DNA of 64,000 bases, from contig VYCM01000098.1 in assembly GCA_009843915.1 (NCBI GenBank), positions 1 through 64,000 of the forward strand, in the 5' to 3' direction. The DNA comes from Acidimicrobiaceae bacterium. GTDB lineage: Bacteria; Actinomycetota; Acidimicrobiia; Acidimicrobiales; Aldehydirespiratoraceae. The position numbers were made by a program, and so were the translations under genes. Below the pieces are notes generated by a model. The model ran no database searches. It had not been told where the DNA came from and saw only the letters and a list, made by a program, of their open reading frames with translations. Of the stretch, positions 1-9,634 are shown one piece after another. Each line of letters begins with the position of its first letter. Position 1 is the first letter of the stretch.

Positions 1-733
1 AGATGACGGCGTTGGTCATCATCACGTTGTCGTTCATGTAGGAGCCGTGGGGCTCGGAGCACTCGGCGATGGCCTCCTTGCAGCTGTCGATGCGCCCCTC
101 GAGTGCGGGCGCGGGCTCGAAGTTGAAGGCGATGGCGCCGATGCCCATGCTGCCGGCGGTGGCGAACGTGGCCGGATTGCCGCAGGCCACCCACAGCGGC
201 GGGTGGGTGCCGTCGAGGGGCTTGGGGAGGATGTTGTGGTTGGGCGGCACATGGAAGTGCTCGCCCTCGTAGGAGTAGTCCCGCTGGGCCCACATGCGGG
301 GGATCTCGGCCATCACTTCGTTCCACATGGCCTTGGTCTCGGAGGTGACGGTGCTGTTGAACGTGGCCACCTCGTGGCTGCCCGCGCCCCGGCCCGTGCC
401 GAACTCGAAGCGTCCCTCGCAGAAGTGGTCGAGCATGGCGGCCCGTTCGGCGATGCGAACCGGGTGCTCCTTGGTGGTGGGCAGGCTGGTGATGGCCGTG
501 CCCAGGTGGATGTAGTCGGTCTGTGCCGCGATCCAGCCGATCATCACCTCCGGCGACGACATGTGGCTGTACTCGGTGAGGCAGTGGTGCTCCCCGAACC
601 AGGCGAACTTCCAGTTGTGCTTGTCGGCCAGGATCGGGTATGACGCCTCGCGCATCAGCATGAGGTGCTCGTGCTCGGGGATGTGCGCCGAGGGGCCCGG
701 TATGTAGCCGTTCTGGAATATCCCGAACTCCAT
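1..733 (-). CDS. LLM-class flavin-dependent oxidoreductase (luciferase-like monooxygenase), partial at window edge
   Basis: Open minus-strand frame from CAT at 731-733 to the window start; translation MEFGIFQNGYIPGPSAHIPEHEHLMLMREASYPILADKHNWKFAWFGEHHC... is typical of LLM oxidoreductases. Confidence 0.88.
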   Translation of the reverse strand, partial: MEFGIFQNGYIPGPSAHIPEHEHLMLMREASYPILADKHNWKFAWFGEHHCLTEYSHMSSPEVMIGWIAAQTDYIHLGTAITSLPTTKEHPVRIAERAAMLDHFCEGRFEFGTGRGAGSHEVATFNSTVTSETKAMWNEVMAEIPRMWAQRDYSYEGEHFHVPPNHNILPKPLDGTHPPLWVACGNPATFATAGSMGIGAIAFNFEPAPALEGRIDSCKEAIAECSEPHGSYMNDNVMMTNAVI

Positions 734-831
734 GGACCCTCCCTCGGTGGATGGCAGGCAGTAGGCGGCTGTCGGCAGTGAGGCTAACGGACAGAACCAT
801 TGCCCTGGTCGGCCCAGTTAGGGTCGGCGAG

Positions 832-1434
832 GTGAACCGGTGGTGGGAGATCGGCGGCGCGGCCCACGGCGACGTCTACGACGATCGCTGGCGGCGCATG
901 GAGGCCAGGGGTGAGTGGGTCCACGGCGAGGCCGACCTGGTGAGCTGGTTCGAGCCGGCCTCGGTGCTGGACGCCGGCTGCGGCACGGGCCGGGTCGCCA
1001 TCGAGCTCGACCGCCGGGGCATCGACGTCGTGGGTGTGGACCTGGATACTCGCATGCTGGCGGAAGCCCGCAGCAAGGCCCCGCGCGTGCCGTGGATCCT
1101 GGGCGACCTCACCGATGTGGAGATCACCGCGCCCGGCGCGGCCGAAGCGAGGCGACAGTTCGACCTGATCGTGCTGGCCGGCAACGTGATGGTGTTCGTT
1201 GAGATCGGCACTGAGGCGGCGATCGTGGCCAACATGGCTCGGCACCTGAGCCCGGGCGGGCGGCTGGTGTCCGGCTTCCGCCTGGGGCTCAGCCCGCTGA
1301 CCTTTCACGACTACGACCGGTTCGCCGAGGACGCCGGCCTCACCCTTGAATATCGCTGGACCACCTGGGACCGCGAGCCCTTCGACGGCGGCAGCTACGC
1401 GGTGACGGTCCACCGCCGGCCGCAAGACGTGTGA
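832..1434 (+). CDS. class I SAM-dependent methyltransferase
   Basis: ORF 751..1434, likely GTG start at 832; motif VLDAGCGTGRVAIELDRRGIDVVGVDLD. Confidence 0.85.
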   Translation: MNRWWEIGGAAHGDVYDDRWRRMEARGEWVHGEADLVSWFEPASVLDAGCGTGRVAIELDRRGIDVVGVDLDTRMLAEARSKAPRVPWILGDLTDVEITAPGAAEARRQFDLIVLAGNVMVFVEIGTEAAIVANMARHLSPGGRLVSGFRLGLSPLTFHDYDRFAEDAGLTLEYRWTTWDREPFDGGSYAVTVHRRPQDV

Positions 1435-2174
1435 GCACCGGCGGGGACGATCACGCCCTCGCGACCCGGCTGGCCCACGAGTGCGGCCAGCGGCTGCTCG
1501 ACCTGCTGAGCGATCCCGCCGCGTCGCATGGCTGGGGCCTGGAGGACGCCGGCGACCGGCTGGCCCACGAGTTCCTCACCCACGAGCTGGCCCGCCTGCG
1601 GCCGGGCGACGCGGTGCTTTCCGAGGAGGGCCGCGACGACCGGCGGCGGCTCGACGCCGATCGGGTCTGGATCCTCGACCCGCTCGACGGCTCCTACGAC
1701 TTCGGCGTGACCGGGGCGTGGTCAGTGCATGTGGCGCTGTGCGAGCGGGGCGTTCCGGCCGCGGCCGCGGTGGCCGTGCCCGCCTGGGGGACCACCTTCG
1801 CCACCGATCCGCCGTCGGAGCCCACCATGTGCCGGGTCGGACGCCGCCGGGTGGTGGTGGCCAGGTCGCGGGGCTACAGCGACGGCCGCATGCTGGCCCA
1901 GCGCCTCGATGCCGAGGTGGTGACCATGGGCTCCGCGGGGGTCAAGGCGATGGCCGTGGTACGGGGCGAGATGGACGCCTACGTGCATGCCGGCGGGCTC
2001 TACGAGTGGGACACGTGCGCGCCGGCCGCGGTGGCCCTGGCCGCCGGTCTGCACGCCTCTTGCGCAGACGGCTCGCCTCTGCGGTTCAACAACCCGCGCC
2101 CGCACACCCGCGGTCTGGTCATCTGCCGCCCCGACTTCGCCGACGAGTTGCTGGGCGCCCTAGCTCAAGGTTGA
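1431..2174 (+). CDS. inositol monophosphatase family / 3'(2'),5'-bisphosphate nucleotidase (CysQ-like)
   Basis: LDPLDGSYDF and WDTCAPAAVALAAG motifs of the IMPase fold; 4-bp overlap with the upstream methyltransferase. Confidence 0.8.
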   Translation: MSTGGDDHALATRLAHECGQRLLDLLSDPAASHGWGLEDAGDRLAHEFLTHELARLRPGDAVLSEEGRDDRRRLDADRVWILDPLDGSYDFGVTGAWSVHVALCERGVPAAAAVAVPAWGTTFATDPPSEPTMCRVGRRRVVVARSRGYSDGRMLAQRLDAEVVTMGSAGVKAMAVVRGEMDAYVHAGGLYEWDTCAPAAVALAAGLHASCADGSPLRFNNPRPHTRGLVICRPDFADELLGALAQG

Positions 2175-3053
2175 GGGTGAGGGATCGGCGGCTGCGATCT
2201 GGAGGGCGCCGGGCACGACCTCCAACCTGATGGGCGCGGGGCCGAACTCCTCGCCGTCGCCGACCAGGTCCATCTCGCCCTCGATAGTGACGGTGCGCCC
2301 CCGCATCATGTGAACTTGGCGGTGGCCGACATGGCCGCCCTCGAACACCTTCGGAAGCAGGCGCAGCATGGTGGTCCGGCTGGCCGGGCCCACGGCGCAC
2401 ACGTCGATCAGGCCGTCGGCGGGGTCGGCGTCGGGGCAGATGGCCATGCCGCCCCCGAAGGTCCGCGTGTTGTTCACCGCGAACAGGGCGCTGCGCAACT
2501 CGGTGCGCTGCCCGTCAACGGTGACGGCAAGCTCACGGTGCCGCAGCCCCGGCATGGTCAGCAGAGTGGCCACCGTGTAGCGGCTCGGCCCCTTCGGGAA
2601 GCGCATCCGGTCGGCCCTGACGTTGACATCGACGCTGAAGCCGCCGGTCACGCTGAGAGTCACCCACCTCTGCCGGTCGGTGCGGATGGCGTCAACCGGC
2701 CGGGTGGACCCCAGCGCGATGGCTGCGGCCTCCTCGACGCTCAGGCCGAACAGCCCGAAGGCCCGGGCGAAGTCGTTGCCCGTGCCCGCGGGCACGATGC
2801 CCAGGGCCGTGCCGGTACCGGCCACCCCCTGGGCGGCGAGGTTCAGAGTGCCGTCACCGCCCACCGCGATGAGCCGCTCCGCGCCCGCTGCCACCACGGC
2901 CCGGGCCGCGTCGGCCGACTCCTCCGCGGAGGACCCGCTGATGTCAACCGGCATGTGGCCGGCCTGCTCGATAACCCGGCGAACAACCGGCGCGGCTGCC
3001 GCGGCCCGACCTCGACCCCCCCGGGGGCTAACCAGCATATGAACCTCGCCCAC
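2160..3053 (-). CDS. diacylglycerol/lipid kinase family protein (YegS/BmrU-like)
   Basis: VGGDGTLNLAAQG and GIVPAGTGNDFARA motifs. Confidence 0.88.
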   Translation of the reverse strand: MGEVHMLVSPRGGRGRAAAAAPVVRRVIEQAGHMPVDISGSSAEESADAARAVVAAGAERLIAVGGDGTLNLAAQGVAGTGTALGIVPAGTGNDFARAFGLFGLSVEEAAAIALGSTRPVDAIRTDRQRWVTLSVTGGFSVDVNVRADRMRFPKGPSRYTVATLLTMPGLRHRELAVTVDGQRTELRSALFAVNNTRTFGGGMAICPDADPADGLIDVCAVGPASRTTMLRLLPKVFEGGHVGHRQVHMMRGRTVTIEGEMDLVGDGEEFGPAPIRLEVVPGALQIAAADPSPSTLS

Positions 3054-3103
3054 GGCGCCCGGTCTAGCACCGCTTCGGGGGCACCGCGGCGCGTCGGGGC
3101 TTC

Positions 3104-3916
3104 CTACAGGCCGAGGAAACCTCCGCCGTCGGCGACGATGGTCTGGCCGGTGACGTAGCGGGCGCTGCTGGAGGCCAGAAACACCGCGACCGGGCCGATG
3201 TCGGCCGCCGCGTCGCCCAGGCGGCCCAGCGGGGTGCGGGCGACGAGGCGGGTCTCGAGATCAGGATTGGCGGCTACGGCCGCTTCCATGGCCGGAGTGA
3301 GGGACACCGGGGCGATGGCGTTGACTCGCACGCCGTCCGGGCCCCACTCCCGGGCCAGACTCTTGACGATCCCCCGCTGGGTCGCCTTCACTGTGGCGTA
3401 GATAGGCAGGTTGGCCGACCCCTCCACACCCGCGGGTGACGTCAGCAGGATCAGCGTGCCCGGCCGCCGCCGCAGATGGGCCAGCGACGCCTGGGCGCAC
3501 AGGAAGCTCGCGGTGGTGGCGGTGGCGATCTGGGGCCGGATCATGTCGCTTCGGGTGAACTGCACCCCTCCGGGCCGTCCCGCGTGGGCCACCGCGTTGT
3601 GGACCATGATGTCGAGCCCGCCGAAGCGCTTCACCGCTTCATCCACCGTGGCCTCCACGTCGACCGCCTCGGTGACATCGCAGCGCACGAACACGGCCTC
3701 GTGGCCGGCTGCCCGGATCGACTCGGCGGCGGGCTCGCCGTTGGCCGCCCTCCGGGCCGCGATCACGACCGCGGCCCCCGCCGCGGCCAGTGCGCTGGCG
3801 ATCCCGGCCCCGATGCCCTGTCCGGCCCCGGTGATGATCGCCACCTGGCCTTCGAGCACCCGGCCGCCCGTTCGCGGCTCGGCCTCACCTCTCTCAGCCA
3901 TGCTGTCCCCGGTCAT
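3104..3916 (-). CDS. SDR family oxidoreductase
   Basis: GQVAIITGAGQGIGAGIA Rossmann motif, YATVKATQRGIVKSLA, GQTIVADGGGFLGL C-terminus; start chosen at MTGDSMAER, overlapping the upstream stop. Confidence 0.85.
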   Translation of the reverse strand: MTGDSMAERGEAEPRTGGRVLEGQVAIITGAGQGIGAGIASALAAAGAAVVIAARRAANGEPAAESIRAAGHEAVFVRCDVTEAVDVEATVDEAVKRFGGLDIMVHNAVAHAGRPGGVQFTRSDMIRPQIATATTASFLCAQASLAHLRRRPGTLILLTSPAGVEGSANLPIYATVKATQRGIVKSLAREWGPDGVRVNAIAPVSLTPAMEAAVAANPDLETRLVARTPLGRLGDAAADIGPVAVFLASSSARYVTGQTIVADGGGFLGL

Positions 3917-4581
3917 CCGGCCATCCAGGTGCCGCCGTCCATCACCAGCGAGGCGCCGGTCAGGCCACCGGCCGTTCGGCTGTCGGCCAGGGCTTCGATC
4001 ACGGCGGCGACCTCGGCCGCCGACGGCAGTCGGCCCAACGCGGCGTCGTGCAGAGCGGTGGCGTCGACCGCAGCCGCCGTGTGCTCCGGCGACAGGAACA
4101 TCGACGGGTGCAGGGTCACGGCATGGGCCCGGATCCCGTCGGATCCCCAGCTGCGGGCCAGAGACCGGGCCAGGACCCGCAACCCTTCCGCCAGCGCCGA
4201 CAGGGCCACCAGGTTGGCGGCGCCGGCCGCGCCCACCAGCGGCACGCAGACCACCATCGTGCCGCGCCGGGCGGCCAGATGCCGGTGCGCGCCACGGGCT
4301 ACGCGGATGGCCGCCTCCAGCGGGTCGTCGCAGGCCGCAGCCCAATCGTCGGTGGTCATCTCCCCGATAGGGGTCGGGATCCGGCTCCGGTCGGGATAGA
4401 GGGCGTGAACCACAAGGTCGAGGCCGTCGACCGGGGTGCCGTCGTCGCGAACCAGGCCGTCCACGAAGCCGTCGTCGACCTCAGCCGGCTCCGGCGCCTT
4501 CACCAGCACGTCACCCGACAGCTCGGTGGCCAGAGCAGCCGCAGGGTTGCCCCCGCCCACGACCAGAACGTCGCGGCTCAT
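3913..4581 (-). CDS. SDR family oxidoreductase (divergent)
   Basis: MSRDVLVVGGGNPAAALATE...; C-terminal SLVMDGGTWMAG; ATGA overlap with the downstream SDR. Confidence 0.72.
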   Translation of the reverse strand: MSRDVLVVGGGNPAAALATELSGDVLVKAPEPAEVDDGFVDGLVRDDGTPVDGLDLVVHALYPDRSRIPTPIGEMTTDDWAAACDDPLEAAIRVARGAHRHLAARRGTMVVCVPLVGAAGAANLVALSALAEGLRVLARSLARSWGSDGIRAHAVTLHPSMFLSPEHTAAAVDATALHDAALGRLPSAAEVAAVIEALADSRTAGGLTGASLVMDGGTWMAG

Positions 4582-4624
4582 ATCGACGCCTCGCTCCTGT
4601 GGGTGCGGGCTGGATCGTCGCGGT

Positions 4625-7042
4625 TCATGTCGGCGCCTCTCGCCCGGCGTCGATGCGCTCTCGCAGCTCGACCGCGCCCCACGCACCCACGCCACCGACG
4701 ATGACCGCGGCCACCACACACAGCCACCCGCCCAGCGGCGGCACGTCCAGCTCGAAGAACTCGCGCAGGAACGGCAGGGCCATGGCCGCACCGTAGGAGG
4801 CGGCCATGGCGGCGGCCAGACCCACCTTCCAGGGTCTCAGCGGCCGGCTGATCAGCAGCAGGATCACCAGGCCGATGGCCAGCAGCGTCATCGTGGCCGA
4901 CGTGCGGGCCTCGTCCAGGCTCACGCCGTCGAGGCGGCGCACGACCTCGTACAGCACGAACGTCACCACGCCGGCCACCGCGCCCGCCGGCAGCGAGAAG
5001 CGCAGCACCCGGCGCAGGAAGCCGGGCTTGACCAGGCGGTGGTTGGGCGCCAGGGCCAGGAAGAAGCCGGGCACGCCCACCGAGAACGTGCCGATGAGGG
5101 TCAGATGGCGGGGCAGGAACGGGAACGGCGAGCCGGCCAAGCCGATCAGCAGGGTCAGCAGCACCGCGTAGGCCGCCTTGGTGATGAACAGGTTGGCCAC
5201 CCGCTCGATGTTGTTGATCACCCGGCGGCCCTCGGCCAGCACCCGGGGCAGCGTGGCGAAGCGGTTGTCGAGCAGCACGAGCTGGGCCACGGCCCGGGCC
5301 GCCGAGGATCCGGTGCCCATGGCGATGCCCATGTCGGCGTCTTTGAGGGCGAGCACGTCGTTCACTCCGTCGCCGGTCATGGCCACCGTGCGTCCCCGGG
5401 ACTGGAGGGCGTGGACCATGGCCCGCTTCTGGTGCGGGTCGACTCGCCCGAACACAGTGGTGGACTCCAGCGTGTCGGCCAGCTCGCCGGGCTGGGACGG
5501 AAGTCGGCGGGCGTCGACGGCCGGCGGGTGCAACCGGCCCGGGACCGCGACATCACTGGCGGGATCGCCACGGTCTCCGGCACCGGTGATGCCGGCCCGG
5601 TGAGCAACCGCGGCCACCGTGGCCGGATGGTCACCGGAGATGACCTTGAGATCGACGCCCTGGTCTCGGAAGTAGGCGAAGATCTCCGCCGCGTCGGATC
5701 GCAGCGTGTCGCCGAGACGCACCAGGCACAGCGGCTCGCGGTCGGTGGGCAGGGCCTCGCCGGACGGCTCCGCCGCGCCGGAGCGGGTCATCACCAGCAC
5801 CCGCTCGCCGTCGGCCGACGCGGCCGTGGCCTTGGCCCGAGCGTCGTCGCTGGCGTCGCCGGCTTCCAGCAGCACGTCGGGCGCGCCCAGGTGGAAGGTA
5901 CCCCGGCCCTCGAAGCTGGCCGCGGCCCACTTGCGGGCCGACGAGAACGGCACGCTGCCGGTCAGCCTCCATCCGGGTGGTGGGTCGCCGACCGCGTCGA
6001 CGATGGCGGCCAGGGTGGCGTTGGGTGCGGGGTCGGCCGAGGCCAGCGCGGCCAACGCGCCGGTCGCCTCGGCCTCGCTGGCCGCTCCCAGCAGCTCCAC
6101 CCGCTCGAAGGAGATGTCCCCGGTGGTGATCGTCCCCGTCTTGTCGAGGCACAGGGTGTCGACCCGGGCCAGCAGCTCGACCGACGCCAGCTCCTTGGCC
6201 AGCGCCCGCCGGCGGGCCAGGGCGACCACGCCGGTGAAGAAGGACAGGCTGGTGAGCAGTACCAGGCCGTCGGGCACCATGGCCACCGCGGCGGCGACCG
6301 TGCCCCGCAGCGCCTCCTGCCAGCGGTCCTCGGTGGCCAGCAGCCTCCCCAGAAGCAGCACCGTGGCTAGCGGGATGATCCACGTCAGGCGGCGCAGGAT
6401 CACGTTGACGCCGCCCTTGAGTTCGCTGCCGGCCAGCTTGAACCGGCGGGCCTCCTCCGCCAGGCGGGCAGCATAGGAGTCGGCACCGATGGCGGTGGCC
6501 CGGTACCAGCCCGCGCCGGCGTTCACGAACGACCCCGACATCACGCCGTCGCCGGGGGCCTTGTCGACCGGGTCGCTCTCGCCGGTCAGAAGCGACTCGT
6601 CGATCTCGAGGCCCCGGGCGGCCACCACCTCGCCGTCCACCACCACCTGGTCGCCGGGCTGGAGCTCCAGGATCTCGTCGGCCACCACCTCGCTCGTGCC
6701 GACCTCCAGCGTCCGCCCGTCGCGGACCACCCGGGCCCGGGGGGCCGACATCACCGCCAGCCTGTGGAGCTCGCGCCGGGCCTTGAGCTCCTGGGCGATG
6801 CCGATGGCGCTGTTCGACACCACCACCCCGGCGAAGAGGGCGTCGGCCGGGAAGCCGGCCACCATGATGAGCACGAACATCGAGCCGATGATGGCGTTGA
6901 CCGGTGTGAGCACGTTGTTGCGGACGATCTGGCCCACGGTGCGGACCGGTGCGTCGGGCACATCGTTGGTGCGGCCCTCGCGGCGGCGCTGCTCGACCTC
7001 TTCGGTGGTGAGCCCCCGAGGCGCGGTGGCTGCCTCAGGCAT
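4625..7042 (-). CDS. HAD-IC family P-type cation-transporting ATPase (CtpE-like)
   Basis: CLDKTGTITTGD phosphorylation motif, LLTGESDPV, MTGDGVNDVLALKDADMGIAMG; start chosen at MPEAATAPRG. Confidence 0.92.
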   Translation of the reverse strand: MPEAATAPRGLTTEEVEQRRREGRTNDVPDAPVRTVGQIVRNNVLTPVNAIIGSMFVLIMVAGFPADALFAGVVVSNSAIGIAQELKARRELHRLAVMSAPRARVVRDGRTLEVGTSEVVADEILELQPGDQVVVDGEVVAARGLEIDESLLTGESDPVDKAPGDGVMSGSFVNAGAGWYRATAIGADSYAARLAEEARRFKLAGSELKGGVNVILRRLTWIIPLATVLLLGRLLATEDRWQEALRGTVAAAVAMVPDGLVLLTSLSFFTGVVALARRRALAKELASVELLARVDTLCLDKTGTITTGDISFERVELLGAASEAEATGALAALASADPAPNATLAAIVDAVGDPPPGWRLTGSVPFSSARKWAAASFEGRGTFHLGAPDVLLEAGDASDDARAKATAASADGERVLVMTRSGAAEPSGEALPTDREPLCLVRLGDTLRSDAAEIFAYFRDQGVDLKVISGDHPATVAAVAHRAGITGAGDRGDPASDVAVPGRLHPPAVDARRLPSQPGELADTLESTTVFGRVDPHQKRAMVHALQSRGRTVAMTGDGVNDVLALKDADMGIAMGTGSSAARAVAQLVLLDNRFATLPRVLAEGRRVINNIERVANLFITKAAYAVLLTLLIGLAGSPFPFLPRHLTLIGTFSVGVPGFFLALAPNHRLVKPGFLRRVLRFSLPAGAVAGVVTFVLYEVVRRLDGVSLDEARTSATMTLLAIGLVILLLISRPLRPWKVGLAAAMAASYGAAMALPFLREFFELDVPPLGGWLCVVAAVIVGGVGAWGAVELRERIDAGREAPT

Positions 7043-7050
7043 GTCTGGGG

Positions 7051-7782
7051 TCACACCCGCTCGACGCGCTTGAAGGCTTCGCCGTAGGGCAGGCCGGCTC
7101 TGCGACCGGCTTCGCGGCACTTCTCGACGACGCGGGCCCGGAACGCGGCCATGCCGGTGCCGTCGTCGTCAGGACTGATGCCGTGGGTGCTCACGAACTG
7201 GCTCTCGTGGGCCAGCAGGGCCTGCACCTTGGCCTCGATATGGGCCGGGGCCACCTGCTCGACGTGATCGGGAGTCTCGCACTCGAACAGCAGCAGCTCG
7301 ACGGGCCGGTGGTGGGGAACGCCGTGCTCGGGGAAGAAGTGCGGGTCGCGGGCGGCCACCAGCGCGTCCATGCACAGGAACCCGGCAGCCCGGTGGTCGG
7401 GGTGGAGGCGCCAGCGCTTGAACGGGTCGTGGCCCAGCACCACGTCGGGGCGCAGCTCCCGGATGACCCCGGCCATCCGGCTGCGCAGGGCCATGGTCAC
7501 CTCCAGCTCGCCGTCCACCTCCCCCAGGAAGCGCGGCTCGCCGAGGGCGCCGAGCCGGCGGGCCGCTTCGGACTGCTCCCGCCGGCGGCGGGCCACCAGG
7601 GCAGCGATGTCGGCGCCGGCGTCCCAGGTTCCCTTCGAGCCGTCGGTGCACACCAGCAGGCTGGCCTCGCAGCCGGCCTCGGCCCACTTGGCCAGCGTCG
7701 CCCCACAGCCGAACTCGATGTCGTCGGGGTGGGCTCCGATGGCGAGCGCCCGTGCGGGCACGGCCACGTCGACGGTAGTCAC
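7051..7782 (-). CDS. PIG-L family deacetylase
   Basis: AIGAHPDDIEFGCGATLAKWAE motif; C-terminal KRV. Confidence 0.9.
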   Translation of the reverse strand: MTTVDVAVPARALAIGAHPDDIEFGCGATLAKWAEAGCEASLLVCTDGSKGTWDAGADIAALVARRRREQSEAARRLGALGEPRFLGEVDGELEVTMALRSRMAGVIRELRPDVVLGHDPFKRWRLHPDHRAAGFLCMDALVAARDPHFFPEHGVPHHRPVELLLFECETPDHVEQVAPAHIEAKVQALLAHESQFVSTHGISPDDDGTGMAAFRARVVEKCREAGRRAGLPYGEAFKRVERV

Positions 7783-8390
7783 GGGCTCACCGCCAACGAG
7801 TCGACTCCGAGAGCGAGCCGGTCCCGTGCGGGCAGAGCCAGCAGATCCTCAGGGTGGTCGATGTCGGAGGCCAGGGCATCGTCCTGAACCACTGTCACGG
7901 CCAGCTGGAGCCGCTCGGCCTCGGCCACATGGCGGGCGAACGAGCCCGGCCCGTAGGCGAAGCGGAACCCGCAGCCGGTAGGGACGCACACCACGTTGGA
8001 GCCGTCGCGGCGTCGATCCGGCACGATCACCAGCCCCGGGCCCGCCGCCGGCCGCAGCGTCCGGGCCAGCGCCAAGTCGGCGTGGGCCACCACCGCCCGC
8101 TCCACTCCGGCCGCGGCCAGCCCGTCCACGGCCATCGCGACCGCGATGTTCAGGCCGGGCCGGCCTACCGCCACCACGTCCGCCCCCAGGTCGGCGGCCC
8201 AGGACGCCACCTCGGCGTCGTCGGTGGCCACATGGACCGGCAGGCCACCGGCCGCGGCCACCACCCGGCCCGCCATCCGGCGCATCAGGTCGCGGCAGCC
8301 GGAGCGGCCGAGGACGCGCTCCAGTCGCGACAAGGCGCCCTCGAAGGAGCGGATCGGCACCACCACCGCCGTGGCGGGCTCTTCAGACAC
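7779..8390 (-). CDS. cofC: 2-phospho-L-lactate/phosphoenolpyruvate guanylyltransferase (F420 biosynthesis)
   Basis: VVVPIRSFEGALSRL..., VPDRRRDGSNVVCVPTGCGFRFAYGPGSFARH, SDIDHPEDLLAL are CofC/FbiD hallmarks; GTG start at 8390. Confidence 0.86.
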   Translation of the reverse strand: MSEEPATAVVVPIRSFEGALSRLERVLGRSGCRDLMRRMAGRVVAAAGGLPVHVATDDAEVASWAADLGADVVAVGRPGLNIAVAMAVDGLAAAGVERAVVAHADLALARTLRPAAGPGLVIVPDRRRDGSNVVCVPTGCGFRFAYGPGSFARHVAEAERLQLAVTVVQDDALASDIDHPEDLLALPARDRLALGVDSLAVSP

Positions 8391-8460
8391 TGGCGGCGAT
8401 GCCACTGGGCGCCTCCGGGGCAGTCCGTTCGAGGGCTGGAGCGAGTCTAGGGTTGCGGCT

Positions 8461-9465
8461 GTGAACCTTCGGGTCGGGGTGATCGGCGCAGGCTCGTGGG
8501 GGACCACCGTCGCCCACCTCTGCGCCCACAATGCCTCCACCGTGCTCTACGCCCGCGATCCCACGATCGCAGGAGCGCTCAACTCGACCGGCGAGAACCC
8601 CCGCTACCTGCCCGGCCGGGCGCTGCACCCCGAACTGCGGGCCACCGCGGACATCGGCGAGGCGGCCGGCGGCGCCGACGCGGTCGTGATGGCCGTGCCC
8701 TCCCACGGGTTCCGCGACACCCTGCGGTTGCTGCCCCCGCATGTGGGCGACGGCACGCCAGTTGTGTCGCTCACCAAGGGCCTGGAGGCACGCACCCGCA
8801 GGCGGATGACCGAGGTGGTGGTGGACGAGTTGCCCGGGCGCCCGGCCGGGGTGCTGACCGGGCCGAACCTGGCCAAGGAGATCCTCGCCGGGAGAGCCGC
8901 GGCGGCCGTGCTGGCCATGGCGCCCGCCGACGCCCCGCTGGCCGAGCGGCTGCGGGCCGTGTTCTGCGCCGGCGACTTCCGGGTGTACACCAACACCGAC
9001 GTCGTGGGGGCCGAGATCGCGGGCGCCACCAAGAACGTGATCGCCCTGGCCGCCGGCATATCCGACGGCCTCGGAGCCGGCGACAACACCCGGGCCGCGC
9101 TCATCACCCGGGGCCTGGCCGAGGTGACCCGCCTGGGAGTGGCCCTCGGCGGCGACCCGGCCACGTTCGCGGGCCTGGCTGGGATCGGCGACATCGTGGC
9201 CACCTGCGTCAGCCCGCAGAGCCGCAACCGCCATGTGGGCGAGCGTCTGGGCCGGGGCGAGGCGATCACCGAGATCGTGGCGTCCATGGACCAGGTGGCC
9301 GAGGGCGTGAGGTCCACACCGGTCGTGGCCGCGCTGGCCCGCTCGCGGGGCGTGGACATGCCGATCACCGAGGAGGTGCGGGCCGTGATCGAGGACGGCC
9401 GTCCCGCCGCCGCGGCCTACCGGGCGCTGCTCGACCGGCCCCCCACCAGCGAAACCCGCCGGTAG
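8461..9465 (+). CDS. gpsA: NAD(P)H-dependent glycerol-3-phosphate dehydrogenase
   Basis: VNLRVGVIGAGSWGTTVAHLCA; LTGPNLAKEI; AEIAGATKNVIALAAGISDGLGAGDNTRAALITRGLAE. Confidence 0.95.
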   Translation: MNLRVGVIGAGSWGTTVAHLCAHNASTVLYARDPTIAGALNSTGENPRYLPGRALHPELRATADIGEAAGGADAVVMAVPSHGFRDTLRLLPPHVGDGTPVVSLTKGLEARTRRRMTEVVVDELPGRPAGVLTGPNLAKEILAGRAAAAVLAMAPADAPLAERLRAVFCAGDFRVYTNTDVVGAEIAGATKNVIALAAGISDGLGAGDNTRAALITRGLAEVTRLGVALGGDPATFAGLAGIGDIVATCVSPQSRNRHVGERLGRGEAITEIVASMDQVAEGVRSTPVVAALARSRGVDMPITEEVRAVIEDGRPAAAAYRALLDRPPTSETRR

Positions 9466-9489
9466 AGGCCGAGCGGTGGGTTCACGAAT

Positions 9490-9552
9490 CCGGCCCATAC
9501 GGGCGAGGCCGTGGCCCGAGCGGCCCGTGAGCGCAGCGAACAAGAGCGGGAG
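9490..9552 (+). repeat. dispersed repeat copy A (GGCCCGAGCGGCCCGTGAGCGCAGCGAACAAGAGCGG family)
   Basis: Matches the reverse complement of the 139-bp array sub-motif (29886-29950) over ~60 nt; 40 bp nearly identical to 63291-63330. Confidence 0.9.
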
Positions 9553-9634
9553 TGGCAGGTCCCGGAGACCCGGCTCCGTTCGGAGGGACGCCGGGCAGCG
9601 AGGGGCAGCGCCCGAGCGTCCGGCTGGAGAGCTC

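Noticed and set aside
4436-6370. 644-aa plus-strand ORF
   Set aside because: Antisense to the P-type ATPase; Arg/Gly/His/Gln-rich low-complexity translation typical of GC-rich shadow ORFs.
9476-9634. N-terminal extension of the 9476..11059 ORF
   Set aside because: The extension reads through the dispersed repeat; a GTG with a plausible Shine-Dalgarno at 9635 is a better start.
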